From positions 205,867 to 269,866 of the forward strand of contig NZ_QKUF01000001.1 of assembly GCF_003253565.1 (NCBI RefSeq): a stretch of DNA of 64,000 bases. Direction: 5' to 3'. Under the pieces are notes generated by a model. The model saw nothing but the letters and a program-made list of their open reading frames with translations. It searched no databases and was not told the origin of the DNA. The DNA is from Thermosporothrix hazakensis. Its GTDB lineage: Bacteria > Chloroflexota > Ktedonobacteria > Ktedonobacterales > Ktedonobacteraceae. This document shows positions 1-7,968 of this stretch, piece by piece; positions within the stretch are counted from its first letter, which is position 1; the number at the start of each line of letters is the position of its first letter. The translations under genes and the position numbers were made by a program.

Positions 1-277
1 AGCAACCTTCCAGCCCTTCATGGTCTGGCTTCGAGCAGCAACCTGTTCAGGAGCAGAAGCAACCTTCCAGCCCTTCATGGTCTGGCTTCGAGCAGGAGCA
101 GCAGCCAAAACAGCCCTCTTCTCCTGTCTGGAAGCCCCTTCAGGAACAGCCAAAACAGCCAGTAGAGCCGCAGTGGGCCGCTTCCTTTAACCCTGCATCT
201 CAACCAATGCAGGAACAGCAGCCAAAACAGCCCTCTTCTCCTGTCTGGCAGCCCCTTCAGGAACAGCCAAAACAGCC
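1..277 (+). repeat. In-frame direct repeats in the Q/P-rich gene
   Basis: A 38-base unit at 1-38 recurs exactly at 58-95 (period 57 bases, a multiple of three). A second unit of about 68 bases at 93-160 recurs nearly exactly at 210-277 (period 117, also a multiple of three). Both periods keep the frame, so repeat copy number can change protein length without breaking it. Confidence 0.85.
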
Positions 278-905
278 GACAGAATCTAAGAGGAACATAC
301 CAGCACAGGAACAACCAAAGCAGCAACCGCAAAGAGGCGACATCCGTCAGCCAGCAGCGAGATCAATACAGGATATCGAGGCGACTGTCAAAGCGTCACC
401 GATTCAAGCAGCCCGCATGAAAGCGATGCAAGAGCAGCGTACTGGTAGCATGTCTGCAATCCCGTCACGACCGGGAGTGACAAAGCCTCAAGCCTCGCAG
501 TATAATCCGATGCTCGACCAGCTTGAAGCGACCATGAAGCGCCCGGCGATCCGTATTCAGCCAACGCAGCAGCGCGGAACCCCAGCACCGCAGTCGAAGG
601 GACGCTCACTGGCAAATCAGGGGAACGAGAACAACGGAGCGAAAGCGAAACTCCTGAAAGGCTACCAGCATCAGCTTGTCGGTGAATACGACTCAGCCAT
701 GAAAGAATATCGCTCTATCATCCGCAACTCACCAGAATTGTTAGATGAGGTGGTCAGCAACGTACGTGCGTTACTGAAACTGGCCCCGAAATACGCGCCA
801 GGCTACCGCGTACTGGGTGATGCCTACATGCGACAGGGCGAATATCTCCAGGCAATGGAGGCCTATAATAAAGCCCTTATGTTAACAAACAGGCCTCGTC
901 CCTAG
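1..905 (+). CDS. Q/P-rich repeat protein with C-terminal TPR region (5' end outside window)
   Basis: The reading frame is open from the left edge (frame 3), so the gene starts upstream of the window; the internal Met at 207 is not a convincing start. The visible N-terminal half is low-complexity, rich in Q, P, K and S, and built from DNA-level direct repeats encoding units such as QEQPKQPSSPVW and PSWSGFEQ. The last roughly 90 residues are ordered and TPR-like: GYQHQLVGEYDSAMKEY, then GYRVLGDAYMRQGEYLQAMEAYNKAL. A disordered linker followed by TPR suggests a scaffold or adaptor. The roadblock/LC7 gene follows after 42 bases in the same direction, so the two are probably co-transcribed. Partners and function are unknown; the TPR call is by pattern only. 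Confidence 0.75.
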   Translation, partial: QPSSPSWSGFEQQPVQEQKQPSSPSWSGFEQEQQPKQPSSPVWKPLQEQPKQPVEPQWAASFNPASQPMQEQQPKQPSSPVWQPLQEQPKQPTESKRNIPAQEQPKQQPQRGDIRQPAARSIQDIEATVKASPIQAARMKAMQEQRTGSMSAIPSRPGVTKPQASQYNPMLDQLEATMKRPAIRIQPTQQRGTPAPQSKGRSLANQGNENNGAKAKLLKGYQHQLVGEYDSAMKEYRSIIRNSPELLDEVVSNVRALLKLAPKYAPGYRVLGDAYMRQGEYLQAMEAYNKALMLTNRPRP

Positions 906-947
906 TCGAAGGCAGCTAGCTGAAAACATCTACAAAGGAGTCACAGC

Positions 948-1301
948 GTGGAAACGATCCTACAACGGTTGACTGACCTCGATGAGGTATACAATGCGAT
1001 TCTTGTTGCTAAGGAAGGCTTGATTGTTGCAGGTACGTTGCACAGCGAGGATGAAGAGGTCATCGGTGCAATGTCCGCTGCTGCTTTCGGTTCCATCACC
1101 CATTTTACTGGTCAGGTCAGTAATAGTATTGCAAAGCATATTATTATCGAAACCGAGCGCAATACGATCCAGATGGAAGAAGCTGGAGACCTTATCCTGA
1201 TAGTGATCACCCAGCGCTCTGGCGGGAACATGGGTCGTGTACGCACCGAAATGAAAAAAGCCTGTCGGCAGCTCACAGAACTGGTCGCCTCAAGCTTTTA
1301 A
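948..1301 (+). CDS. Roadblock/LC7 domain protein
   Basis: A 117-residue protein made of one roadblock/LC7 domain, the usual length. Family members act as GTPase regulators or as dimeric adaptors for polarity and motility GTPases (MglB type). The pattern is visible: an N-terminal helix (ILQRLTDLDEVYNAILV), a strand with GLIVAG, a central helix (EEVIGAMSAAAFGSI), paired strands ending ILIVITQ, and a C-terminal helix. The start is GTG at 948, preceded by AAAGGAG at 934-940. It lies just downstream of the Q/P-rich TPR gene, which suggests a shared role. No GTPase gene is in the window; it may lie upstream. Confidence 0.85.
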   Translation: METILQRLTDLDEVYNAILVAKEGLIVAGTLHSEDEEVIGAMSAAAFGSITHFTGQVSNSIAKHIIIETERNTIQMEEAGDLILIVITQRSGGNMGRVRTEMKKACRQLTELVASSF

Positions 1302-1528
1302 TCGGGTTACATCCTGAAGAAAGTACAGGCAGGTGCGCTCTTGTAGCGTATCTGCCCTTGCTTTTGCCCTTACAAGCGTAAACCGACTTTCCCCCTGCAC
1401 AGCGGACCTCTCTCCGGTGTGTAGAGGAAAAGCCAGTTGCAGCGGCTCCCTGGGGTCGCTGGAGGTTGGAATAAACAAGCAAGCAAATAAACAAACAAGA
1501 AAACACAAAAAAGGAGAAAGTTATACAG

Positions 1529-1993
1529 ATGGAACGCACACTCGTTCTACTCAAGCCCGACGCCATTCAGCGTGATCTCGTCGGCGAAATCCTGTCCCGC
1601 TTCGAGCGCAAAGGCCTGAAGATTGTTGGTCTCAAGATGATGCAGTTGTCAGATGAGCTGCTCAACGAGCACTACAGCCATCTGGTCGGGCGCGACTTCT
1701 TCCCCGAAGTCAAATCTTTCATGCAACTTACCCCGGTCATCGCATTGTGCCTTGAAGGCACCGACTGTGTGAACACCGTGCGCGCACTCTGTGGCGTGAC
1801 CAAAGCCCGCGAGGCTGCACCTGGAACCATCCGCGGCGAGTTCGGCATGAGCGTTCAGGCTAACCTGATTCACTGCTCCGACTCCCTGGAAACCGCTCAG
1901 GTTGAGGTTCCGCGCTTCTTCAAGGCAGAGGAGCTCTTCGAGTATCCCGATGCCCTCATCAACTACGTCTACTCCGCTCGCGAGCAGGAATAA
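1529..1993 (+). CDS. ndk: Nucleoside diphosphate kinase
   Basis: It transfers the gamma phosphate from ATP to NDPs through a phosphohistidine and so balances cytoplasmic NTP pools. The 154 residues begin with MERTLVLLKPDAIQR, the family's first strand with its KPDA motif. The active-site block reads NLIHCSDSLE, with His115 as the phosphate acceptor. Residue 116 is Cys where Gly is usual, which is a mild oddity; the following SDS is intact. The length is near the normal range of about 140-150. An AAAAAAGGAG-type ribosome site lies before the ATG. A strong hairpin terminator follows at 2011-2049. Confidence 0.96.
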   Translation: MERTLVLLKPDAIQRDLVGEILSRFERKGLKIVGLKMMQLSDELLNEHYSHLVGRDFFPEVKSFMQLTPVIALCLEGTDCVNTVRALCGVTKAREAAPGTIRGEFGMSVQANLIHCSDSLETAQVEVPRFFKAEELFEYPDALINYVYSAREQE

Positions 1994-2010
1994 AGCCAGA
2001 TCCATAAAAA

Positions 2011-2049
2011 AAGAAGGGGTACTCAGATTCTTCGAGTACCTCTTCTTTT
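2011..2049. terminator. Bidirectional terminator between ndk and the Cys-rich small gene
   Basis: The arms AAGAAGGGGTACTC and GAGTACCTCTTCTT pair with one G-U, around an 8-base loop. On the plus strand the stem is followed by TTTTGCTTTTTG. On the minus strand it is followed by seven Ts. It can end both the plus-strand ndk and the convergent gene at 2237-2506. Confidence 0.85.
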
Positions 2050-2236
2050 GCTTTTTGAGAGACCGCTTCTAAAAGACAAATTTCGGGCATACGTTCCCAG
2101 CACTTTCGTGAATACAGGAAAAACACGAAGCTTCCATTCTTCTTTGAGCAGGAATCTGGAAAGAAAACAGAGAGGAATAGATTGTGTTTATTCCCTACTA
2201 CATCCCGCCAGCAACAACACGGACCCACTGAATCAA

Positions 2237-2506
2237 TTACTTGCTGTGTTCAGATGTGTGTCCTACTTTTTCAGCTTTCCGTCTGGTGCTTTCAGCCAGA
2301 CGCCAGCAGCGGCTTTTACTGCGAAAGCATTTGTCCTGCTCTTCTAATGTGACCGGCGGCGTACCCTTCAAACAGAAAACCTGATACATTGGTTCACCCA
2401 CAACATCGTTACAGGGAAACCAGCGCTCCCGATAAAAAGGGCAGGCGTTTTTATGTCGTCGCCAATTACAATTCTCCGCCGGATGTGTATGAATCTGGCC
2501 TGCCAC
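2237..2506 (-). CDS. Small cysteine-rich protein, function unknown
   Basis: An 89-residue product that I cannot assign to a named family. It has six Cys, spaced as NCNW, NACPFYRE, WFPCNDVVGE, YQVFCLKG, DKCFRSK and SRCWRL, plus several His and Trp residues, so it could bind metal or form disulfides. There is no signal peptide or membrane segment. Coding support is strong. The GTG start at 2506 is preceded on the minus strand by GGAAGGA at good spacing. An in-frame stop lies just upstream, which fixes the start. A promoter-like TTGACC-18-TATACT pair lies about 55 bases before the start, and a minus-strand terminator lies at 2011-2049. The gene was probably missed or called hypothetical elsewhere. 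Confidence 0.7.
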   Translation of the reverse strand: MAGQIHTHPAENCNWRRHKNACPFYRERWFPCNDVVGEPMYQVFCLKGTPPVTLEEQDKCFRSKSRCWRLAESTRRKAEKVGHTSEHSK

Positions 2507-2858
2507 GAGTCGTCCTTCCTAACTCTTCAGAGTAAACAACTAGATGCAACGATACAAGGTAGTATATTGTACGACACGAACAGGGGTCAATCTTCCCTCT
2601 CCGCTCATCTCCTCTTTTTACCACCATAGCCACCCTTGCAAGCCTGCTGAGATAGATACACTACACCCCTCTCACAAAGGAGACAAACACACTGGATAGG
2701 TATCCCTCGGCCCAGGTTGTACATAGAATACCTGAAAGAGCGGGGGAGATACATCGGTCATATGGACGGTGCATTTTGGAAGCAAACATGTTATAATAGA
2801 GGCAAGATTGAAGTTTAATCCTTTCCCTTGCATCCCCCCGAAAAAGTCCCCACCCGGT
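2507..2858. other. Intergenic region upstream of the Cys-rich gene
   Basis: It holds the promoter described at 2561-2590. The rest (about 2591-2858) shows no gene. A lone TATAAT at 2792-2797 on the plus strand has no suitable -35 and no plus-strand gene after it. Confidence 0.5.
2561..2590 (-). promoter_or_regulatory. Sigma-70-like promoter for the Cys-rich small gene
   Basis: Read on the minus strand: -35 TTGACC (2585-2590), an 18-base spacer and -10 TATACT (2561-2566). The expected start of transcription is about 2553, roughly 45 bases before the GTG. Confidence 0.6.
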
Positions 2859-3851
2859 TCAGTCCTCCTGTATATCAAGCGAGATAGGCATTTCTAGCAT
2901 TTCCTGTTCTATTTCTTGCCACACCCGCAACAGCGCCACCGGATAGGATAGCTTCTGATCGAACATCATTTGTGAGACCCGTTGCGAGAAGTTACGAAAC
3001 AGCGCCATCTGAAGAGTATATGGAGGCAATACACGCAGTTCGATATCCTCCAATGCATAGAAGGCGTCCGACTCGAAGGCCAGCGCCAGCAGATTCGCAT
3101 ATTGCTCGATCAGGTTTAGATGGGCAACCGTGAAATACTTTGGCAGAGCGCTGGATACCAGTAAACAGCCAAAGATACGCGTTCGGCGCATGATGGGAAA
3201 GGCAGCCGCACTCTCCTCGTTCTCTGCCCAGATCGCAGGAAACAGCATAAACTGTTCCGCACGGCTCTGCACAAACACCAGCCGGCAATTCATCACCGCA
3301 GCGCCTGCTAGCGAATCCGCACCCAGAAACATCGTCTTCTGCCCGAGATCCCCCTTCCAGGGACCTGATCCTTTGCTCCCTATCTCGCGCAAGCTCCGCA
3401 CCTTACCGCCCGGTTGCGCTGGCGGCAGGCAGGCCATCACACTGACAGAAAGCCCCAATCCGTCCGGATCCAGATGCTTCAGCGCCTGCTCTAGAATCAC
3501 CCCTTGTAAATTGGTCGAGAGGGAATTCGCCGTATTGGCGTAGTTCTGCAACATCTGCGCATAAAACTCCGCCGGGATCTGTTGCACTATCGAAGATTGG
3601 GCGACCATATCCTGTAAACCAGGAAATTCTTTCGCTGCAAGCCAGGTAAACTCCTGTACATGACGGGAAGGAATGGCACGAAGTAACGCCCGTAGATTCT
3701 CTTCCTGGGGGCGTGTCCCGCCCTTAACCCACCGCACTAATGTCACCTCAGTGACCTCAACAGCCGAAGCGATCCGTTTCTTTTCTGCCTTATCCTGGAT
3801 AATTGAGCCAAGCAATTCACGCCAGGTTCGTTCTTCATGCTCGTTGTGCAT
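2859..3851 (-). CDS. HTH (XRE-like) regulator with GAF-like sensor domain
   Basis: A 330-residue probable transcription regulator. Residues about 15-60 form a Cro/CI-type helix-turn-helix: IASAVEVTEVTLVRWVKGG followed by TRPQEENLRALL, where the RPQ/NL pattern is typical of XRE domains. The middle (about 110-275) looks like a GAF fold, with FLGADSLAGAAVMNCRLVFV, AFPIMRRTRIFGCLLVSS and a C-terminal helix NLIEQYANLLALAF. No ligand-binding Cys or His set is obvious. The C-terminal 55 residues have no assignment. The gene stands alone on the minus strand. Its ligand and targets are unknown. Confidence 0.75.
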   Translation of the reverse strand: MHNEHEERTWRELLGSIIQDKAEKKRIASAVEVTEVTLVRWVKGGTRPQEENLRALLRAIPSRHVQEFTWLAAKEFPGLQDMVAQSSIVQQIPAEFYAQMLQNYANTANSLSTNLQGVILEQALKHLDPDGLGLSVSVMACLPPAQPGGKVRSLREIGSKGSGPWKGDLGQKTMFLGADSLAGAAVMNCRLVFVQSRAEQFMLFPAIWAENEESAAAFPIMRRTRIFGCLLVSSALPKYFTVAHLNLIEQYANLLALAFESDAFYALEDIELRVLPPYTLQMALFRNFSQRVSQMMFDQKLSYPVALLRVWQEIEQEMLEMPISLDIQED

Positions 3852-4409
3852 CTCTTTCTCTCAATCATCAAACTGTATCGCCTCAAGGGGCCCCGGGATT
3901 GAGCCGCAGGAAGGGAAGACACATTGCGGCCCTTTTCCCCAAACCTCCGCTTGCACACACAATAGCTGCCTTGTTCATGGCCTGGAGCGGTTCCCATAAT
4001 CCACAGCGCTGACATTGACCCCTCTCCACCGCCTTTGGCTATGGACCCGTATCGTAGTGAGAACTGACAGGCGTCATCCCTCTACACGTGCTCTGAACGC
4101 AAGCCCGTAAACCGGTCAGGTTGAAACCGACTCCTGACTACAAGCTTTCACACCTATAATAACATTTATACAGAAAAATATCAATCTTCTTTTTCTCACA
4201 CAAGAAACAAAACATATACAAATAACTTTCGTTCCCTATCAAAACAACAAACATGCATGTAACAGCGTGTCATCTTCCCTTGCCAGGCCGTATTACGTCT
4301 GTTTCGCTTTTCACAGGAATGCCGCATCACCGAACGTATCTTTCGGCTCCAGAAAACCGTTTCTACTAATAAGAGAGCATACTAAAATCAAAAGAATTGG
4401 AGCGATTCA
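3852..4409. other. Intergenic region, no gene seen
   Basis: A divergent spacer of 558 bases between the HTH-GAF gene and the CPBP gene. An AT-rich stretch at about 4140-4260 contains TATAAT- and TATACA-like hexamers without a well-spaced -35. I see no tRNA, clear hairpin or credible coding frame here. Confidence 0.5.
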
Positions 4410-5213
4410 TTGCTACAACATCATCAAGACGAACACATCACCGTAAGCGAGCAACTCGCAGAGAAAGCCCCCTGGACCCTGAAGCAGACCATCGCGGGCA
4501 TGGTTCTTACCCTGGTTCCGTGGTTTCTGCTCAATATCGCCTCTTCCCTCAGCAGTAGCGGAGCACCAACAACGCAGACGCCACTCTCGCCCGGAACGGA
4601 CCTTGCCAATGCCATCGCCACGTTCATTGTGACGGGCTTCATTCAGAGTATATTTCTCCTGGTCCCGATTTACTTTGCCTTTTTCCGCACCAGGCCGACA
4701 GAAGTGCCACGCAGAGAATGGGGGACACAGGCGCTTGGCTTCAGGCGCTTTCAGCCGCGTGTCATTCTGACGGTTATCGGGCTACTCGTGCTTATCTATA
4801 TCATCAATGTGCTCTATCAGCTTTTCCTGCAAGCCATGCACCTGGATCTCAAAACAAATGATCAGGTTATTCTCTCGTTGGGGAAACGAGCGCCGATCAC
4901 ATTCTATGTGACGCTGTTTTTGAGTGTTTTTGTTGCGCCCGTTTGTGAAGAAGTTTTTTTCCGGGGATTTGTCTTTAGCGGATTGCGGCGGGGTATGCCG
5001 GTCTTCTGGGCAATTCTACTCAGCGCAATCATCTTTGCCCTGACCCATTTCGACCCCGCCTCATTTCTGGTCCTTCTCTGTCTGGGAATTGCCTTTGCGT
5101 ATCTACGCTGGCGTACCGGCTCAATCTGGCCGGGCATCTGCCTGCACTGGCTGAACAACACACTGGGAACGGTGTTGATACTGGTCAATCTCTATGGGCA
5201 TCTCTCACTTTAA
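4410..5213 (+). CDS. CPBP family intramembrane metalloprotease
   Basis: A 267-residue polytopic membrane protein of the Abi/CAAX-protease family (CPBP, Rce1-like glutamyl protease fold). The conserved motifs are all present: EExxxR as CEEVFFRGF (Glu180, Glu181, Arg185), FxxxH as FALTHFDP (His213), and HxxxN as HWLNN (His246, Asn250). About six hydrophobic segments flank them. Bacterial members have roles in bacteriocin immunity, protein secretion or signalling proteolysis; the substrate cannot be told here. The start is TTG at 4410, with TTGGAG seven bases upstream. It is monocistronic by context. Confidence 0.88.
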   Translation: MLQHHQDEHITVSEQLAEKAPWTLKQTIAGMVLTLVPWFLLNIASSLSSSGAPTTQTPLSPGTDLANAIATFIVTGFIQSIFLLVPIYFAFFRTRPTEVPRREWGTQALGFRRFQPRVILTVIGLLVLIYIINVLYQLFLQAMHLDLKTNDQVILSLGKRAPITFYVTLFLSVFVAPVCEEVFFRGFVFSGLRRGMPVFWAILLSAIIFALTHFDPASFLVLLCLGIAFAYLRWRTGSIWPGICLHWLNNTLGTVLILVNLYGHLSL

Positions 5214-5249
5214 TCAACGCAATGCATAGGCGGCTCTTCTGCCTATGCA

Positions 5250-6074
5250 TCACTGCTTGAGCTCACCCTGGATCAGACGCAACTGGCCAAGCAACATTAC
5301 AAGGTAGACGGTCTGCTGAAAGAAGAAGACCAGTTCTGGATGACTGTGAATCTTGCCAACCATCACGGTTAACACGGCAACCATTCCGAAAAGCAGCGCC
5401 GGGCCGGGCTGAAAACGCCAGCAGGAGGGCCGCAACCACCAGACACAGATAGAAAGATAGATGGCAAGTGTCGAGACAACCGCCTCCATATTCTCCAGCG
5501 TTCGCGCCTCCTCAGGAAACTTCCAGAAACGATAGAAGAACAGGAGAATACTTCCTATCAGCGCCAGCCCAAAAAAGATGGTGTCCCATCGACGGACAGG
5601 CACACGATTCAGCGAGAGACAGACAAAAGCCCCGAGCAGCGCAACCGAGGACATCGTGTCTAAATAGATACCGACCGATCCATCAACAGGGAGAACGAAA
5701 TATTTGATCGCCGCGCCCGCAACAAGAAACGCGCTCCAGACAATTCCGAAAACAGCCGCCAGCTTCCCCCATGAGCGCCGCGACACAAAAAAGAAAACCG
5801 CCCAGACCACCAGCAATAGAGCGGTCTGCCCCAACAAAAAGCGATTGTCCGAACGAAAAAAACGATAGCCATTGAGCCAGCTATGCGCGATGACGCCTGC
5901 ACAGCTCAACCAGAGAATAGCAATTACGCTAAAAGAGATAATAAAGCGCGGTGTCCAGATAATGCCCGTTCGACCTGAACCCCTTGAGGTCCCGCGCGAC
6001 GCAGCATTCTCTTCCAACTGAGCCGCCGCTTCCTGTTGCTGATACCGATTGGAATCTAAAATACTATCAGCCAT
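5250..6074 (-). CDS. Multi-pass membrane protein, function unknown
   Basis: A 274-residue protein. A polar N-terminal tail of about 40 residues is rich in Q, E, S and R. It is followed by about seven or eight hydrophobic segments, for example FIISFSVIAILWLSCAGVIA, TALLLVVWAVFFFV, VALLGAFVCLSL and LLFGMVAVLTVMVG. The last loop contains KIHSHPELVFFFQQ. I do not recognise a family and no catalytic motif is evident. It is convergent with the CPBP gene (36-base gap) and monocistronic. Confidence 0.7.
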   Translation of the reverse strand: MADSILDSNRYQQQEAAAQLEENAASRGTSRGSGRTGIIWTPRFIISFSVIAILWLSCAGVIAHSWLNGYRFFRSDNRFLLGQTALLLVVWAVFFFVSRRSWGKLAAVFGIVWSAFLVAGAAIKYFVLPVDGSVGIYLDTMSSVALLGAFVCLSLNRVPVRRWDTIFFGLALIGSILLFFYRFWKFPEEARTLENMEAVVSTLAIYLSICVWWLRPSCWRFQPGPALLFGMVAVLTVMVGKIHSHPELVFFFQQTVYLVMLLGQLRLIQGELKQ

Positions 6075-6278
6075 GCAGACACTTCCTCATAATAAAAAAA
6101 TAGTGACAAACCAGGGCCGATACCCGAAGCATACGTTCAAGAGTAATGTGTTTTCCCTCACATACCAGGCATGCGTATTTTTCTTTTTCCCCTTCATTAT
6201 ACCAGGATATAACCAGAGAGGAAGTACAACAGTACCAGAGGCCTCTATCATGCACAGCGCAAGGAGGAGTTTCAGGGG

Positions 6279-6314
6279 AGAGAGGATGTGGGGAAAGACA
6301 TCCTCTCTGCTTTT
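6279..6314 (-). terminator. Hairpin just downstream of pncB
   Basis: The arms AGAGAGGATGT (6279-6289) and ACATCCTCTCT (6298-6308) pair perfectly over 11 bp with an 8-base loop, directly after the pncB stop. The U-rich side lies on the plus strand, so termination in the pncB direction would lack a good U-tract. Direction is therefore uncertain. Confidence 0.5.
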
Positions 6315-6317
6315 CGT

Positions 6318-7712
6318 CTAAGGCACATTCTTGCCAATTAACTGGGCCGCCTGCTTCCGCAGAGAGAGCAGCCCTTCGCTAAAGCGCACCGGGAATGGTC
6401 TCTCGGGCGAGAGTGCACGATACTCAGCAGGCAACTGCTCAAGGTTCTGCTGTGCCAGCTCGCGAATCTCAGACAGCGGAGGCAGGCTGCCAGGAATCAC
6501 TTCACCATTCCGCATCACCGGACGCAACAGGCGATGATAGCCATCCGGGCGGGGCTCATGCGCCAGTTGAACAATATCTTCTTCCCAGTTTGGATGACGA
6601 TAGATCTCCTTCTTGCCAGGCCAGGTACTCTTGGCGCCCGCAATCTTGATCTTGGGGTATTCCGTCCCCGAATCATCGACATACCAGACTTCTTTATAAA
6701 CCGCGCCAAGCGAGCCGCCATTGATGCCGCGCTCAACCGAACCAGCTCCGCTACCCAGGGATGTACCAATACCAAAGGAATCAACCGCAGCGCCCTCAGC
6801 CAGTAACTCTTCAATTTTCCACTCATCCAGATCACCACTGACCAGAATCCGCACGCTATGCAGCCCCGCATTATCCAGTTGCTCACGAATATATTTGCTA
6901 TCGGCAACCAGATCACCGCTATCAAGACGCACCGCCGCTAACGTATGGCCCAGTGTCTCCTGCGAGCGCAGCGCGACCTCAATCGCGGTATGAATAGCCG
7001 AGCGAACATCGTAGGTATCCAGGAGCAGTGTATAACGGTTGTACGCCTCCGCAACAGCCTCAAATGCCTCCTTCTCAGATGGATAAAGCTCTATCAGGGC
7101 ATGAGGCACAGTGCCAGTAGCAGGAAGGCGATATTCATACGCCGCATTGAGCAAAGAGGTACTGGCGCATCCACCGATGTAGGAGGCCCGAGCGACGGTC
7201 ATTGGCTCCTGCGCACGCCGGAAAGCAAACTCCGAGATTCGGCGCGTTCGTCCTTTATTGGCGGCATAGGTAATACGTGAGGCTTTTGTGGCAATCAAGG
7301 TTGACAGACTGATCGCCTGCAACAGCCCCGCCTCAAGTAGCAATGCCTCACGAAAGGGCGCTGTCACCCGCATAATTGGCTCGTTCGGAAACGCAATCGA
7401 GCCTTCCGGCAAGGCCAGAATCTCGCCAGTGAAACGCACTTCGGCCAACTCGTCGAGAAAAGCGGAATCATAGTCACGAATCCGCGCAAGGAATTTCAGA
7501 TCTTCAGATGTATAGCGAAAGGATTGTACAAATTCAAGGGCCGATTCCAGACCTGCAACCAGCAAATACGCCCCACCGAAGGGAGCTGTCCGCGTGTATA
7601 AATCAAACGTGGTCAGACCGTTACGACCCGTCCGCCACGATACATAAGCAGCGTCAGGATGATACATATCCGTCATTAATCCTGGATGAAAGCTAGGCGC
7701 ACGACGATTCAT
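6318..7712 (-). CDS. pncB: Nicotinate phosphoribosyltransferase
   Basis: It converts nicotinate, PRPP and ATP to nicotinate mononucleotide in the Preiss-Handler NAD salvage pathway, in the cytoplasm. The 464 residues match the family length. Visible motifs include the N-terminal block GLMTDMYHPDAAYV (variant of the usual LLTDLY), the PFGGAYLLVAGLE segment, KASRITYAANKGRTRRISEFAFRRAQEP, AVRLDSGDL, VSGDLDEW, and the phosphate-binding FGIGTSLGSGAG. The ATG at 7712 has AAAGAGGAAG upstream. It stands alone in the window. Confidence 0.93.
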   Translation of the reverse strand: MNRRAPSFHPGLMTDMYHPDAAYVSWRTGRNGLTTFDLYTRTAPFGGAYLLVAGLESALEFVQSFRYTSEDLKFLARIRDYDSAFLDELAEVRFTGEILALPEGSIAFPNEPIMRVTAPFREALLLEAGLLQAISLSTLIATKASRITYAANKGRTRRISEFAFRRAQEPMTVARASYIGGCASTSLLNAAYEYRLPATGTVPHALIELYPSEKEAFEAVAEAYNRYTLLLDTYDVRSAIHTAIEVALRSQETLGHTLAAVRLDSGDLVADSKYIREQLDNAGLHSVRILVSGDLDEWKIEELLAEGAAVDSFGIGTSLGSGAGSVERGINGGSLGAVYKEVWYVDDSGTEYPKIKIAGAKSTWPGKKEIYRHPNWEEDIVQLAHEPRPDGYHRLLRPVMRNGEVIPGSLPPLSEIRELAQQNLEQLPAEYRALSPERPFPVRFSEGLLSLRKQAAQLIGKNVP

Positions 7713-7968
7713 AAGTTTCTTCCTCTTTAGTCAAATTCGCCTCCATGTGAGTTAGTGTACATTGTACCATATTTAGGCAAGGAAAAGACAAGAGAAGGGA
7801 GAGTTTACCCGTGCTCTAGAGATAGAGTACAATAGAAGAAAGGGCAATTTTTCATATCGGCACCTACCTGAAAACAATCTCCTTATTTCATCGGGGAAAT
7901 TCCCCACCTACACGAATAACAGAAAACCGACCTACAGGCACACAAGGGATGTTCTAAAGGAGGTTGCC

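Noticed and set aside
1..277. Repeats at the left edge as a CRISPR array
   Set aside because: Repeats are in frame inside an open coding sequence, irregular in size, and their periods are multiples of three.
1333..1575. 80-codon frame in the spacer before ndk
   Set aside because: It overlaps ndk out of frame and has no ribosome site.
2776..2797. TTGGAA ... TATAAT as a plus-strand promoter
   Set aside because: The spacer is only 10 bases and no plus-strand gene follows; the next gene is on the minus strand.
6049..6321. 90-codon plus-strand frame between two minus-strand genes
   Set aside because: Translation is T- and F-rich without pattern, there is no ribosome site, and it ends inside the pncB hairpin.
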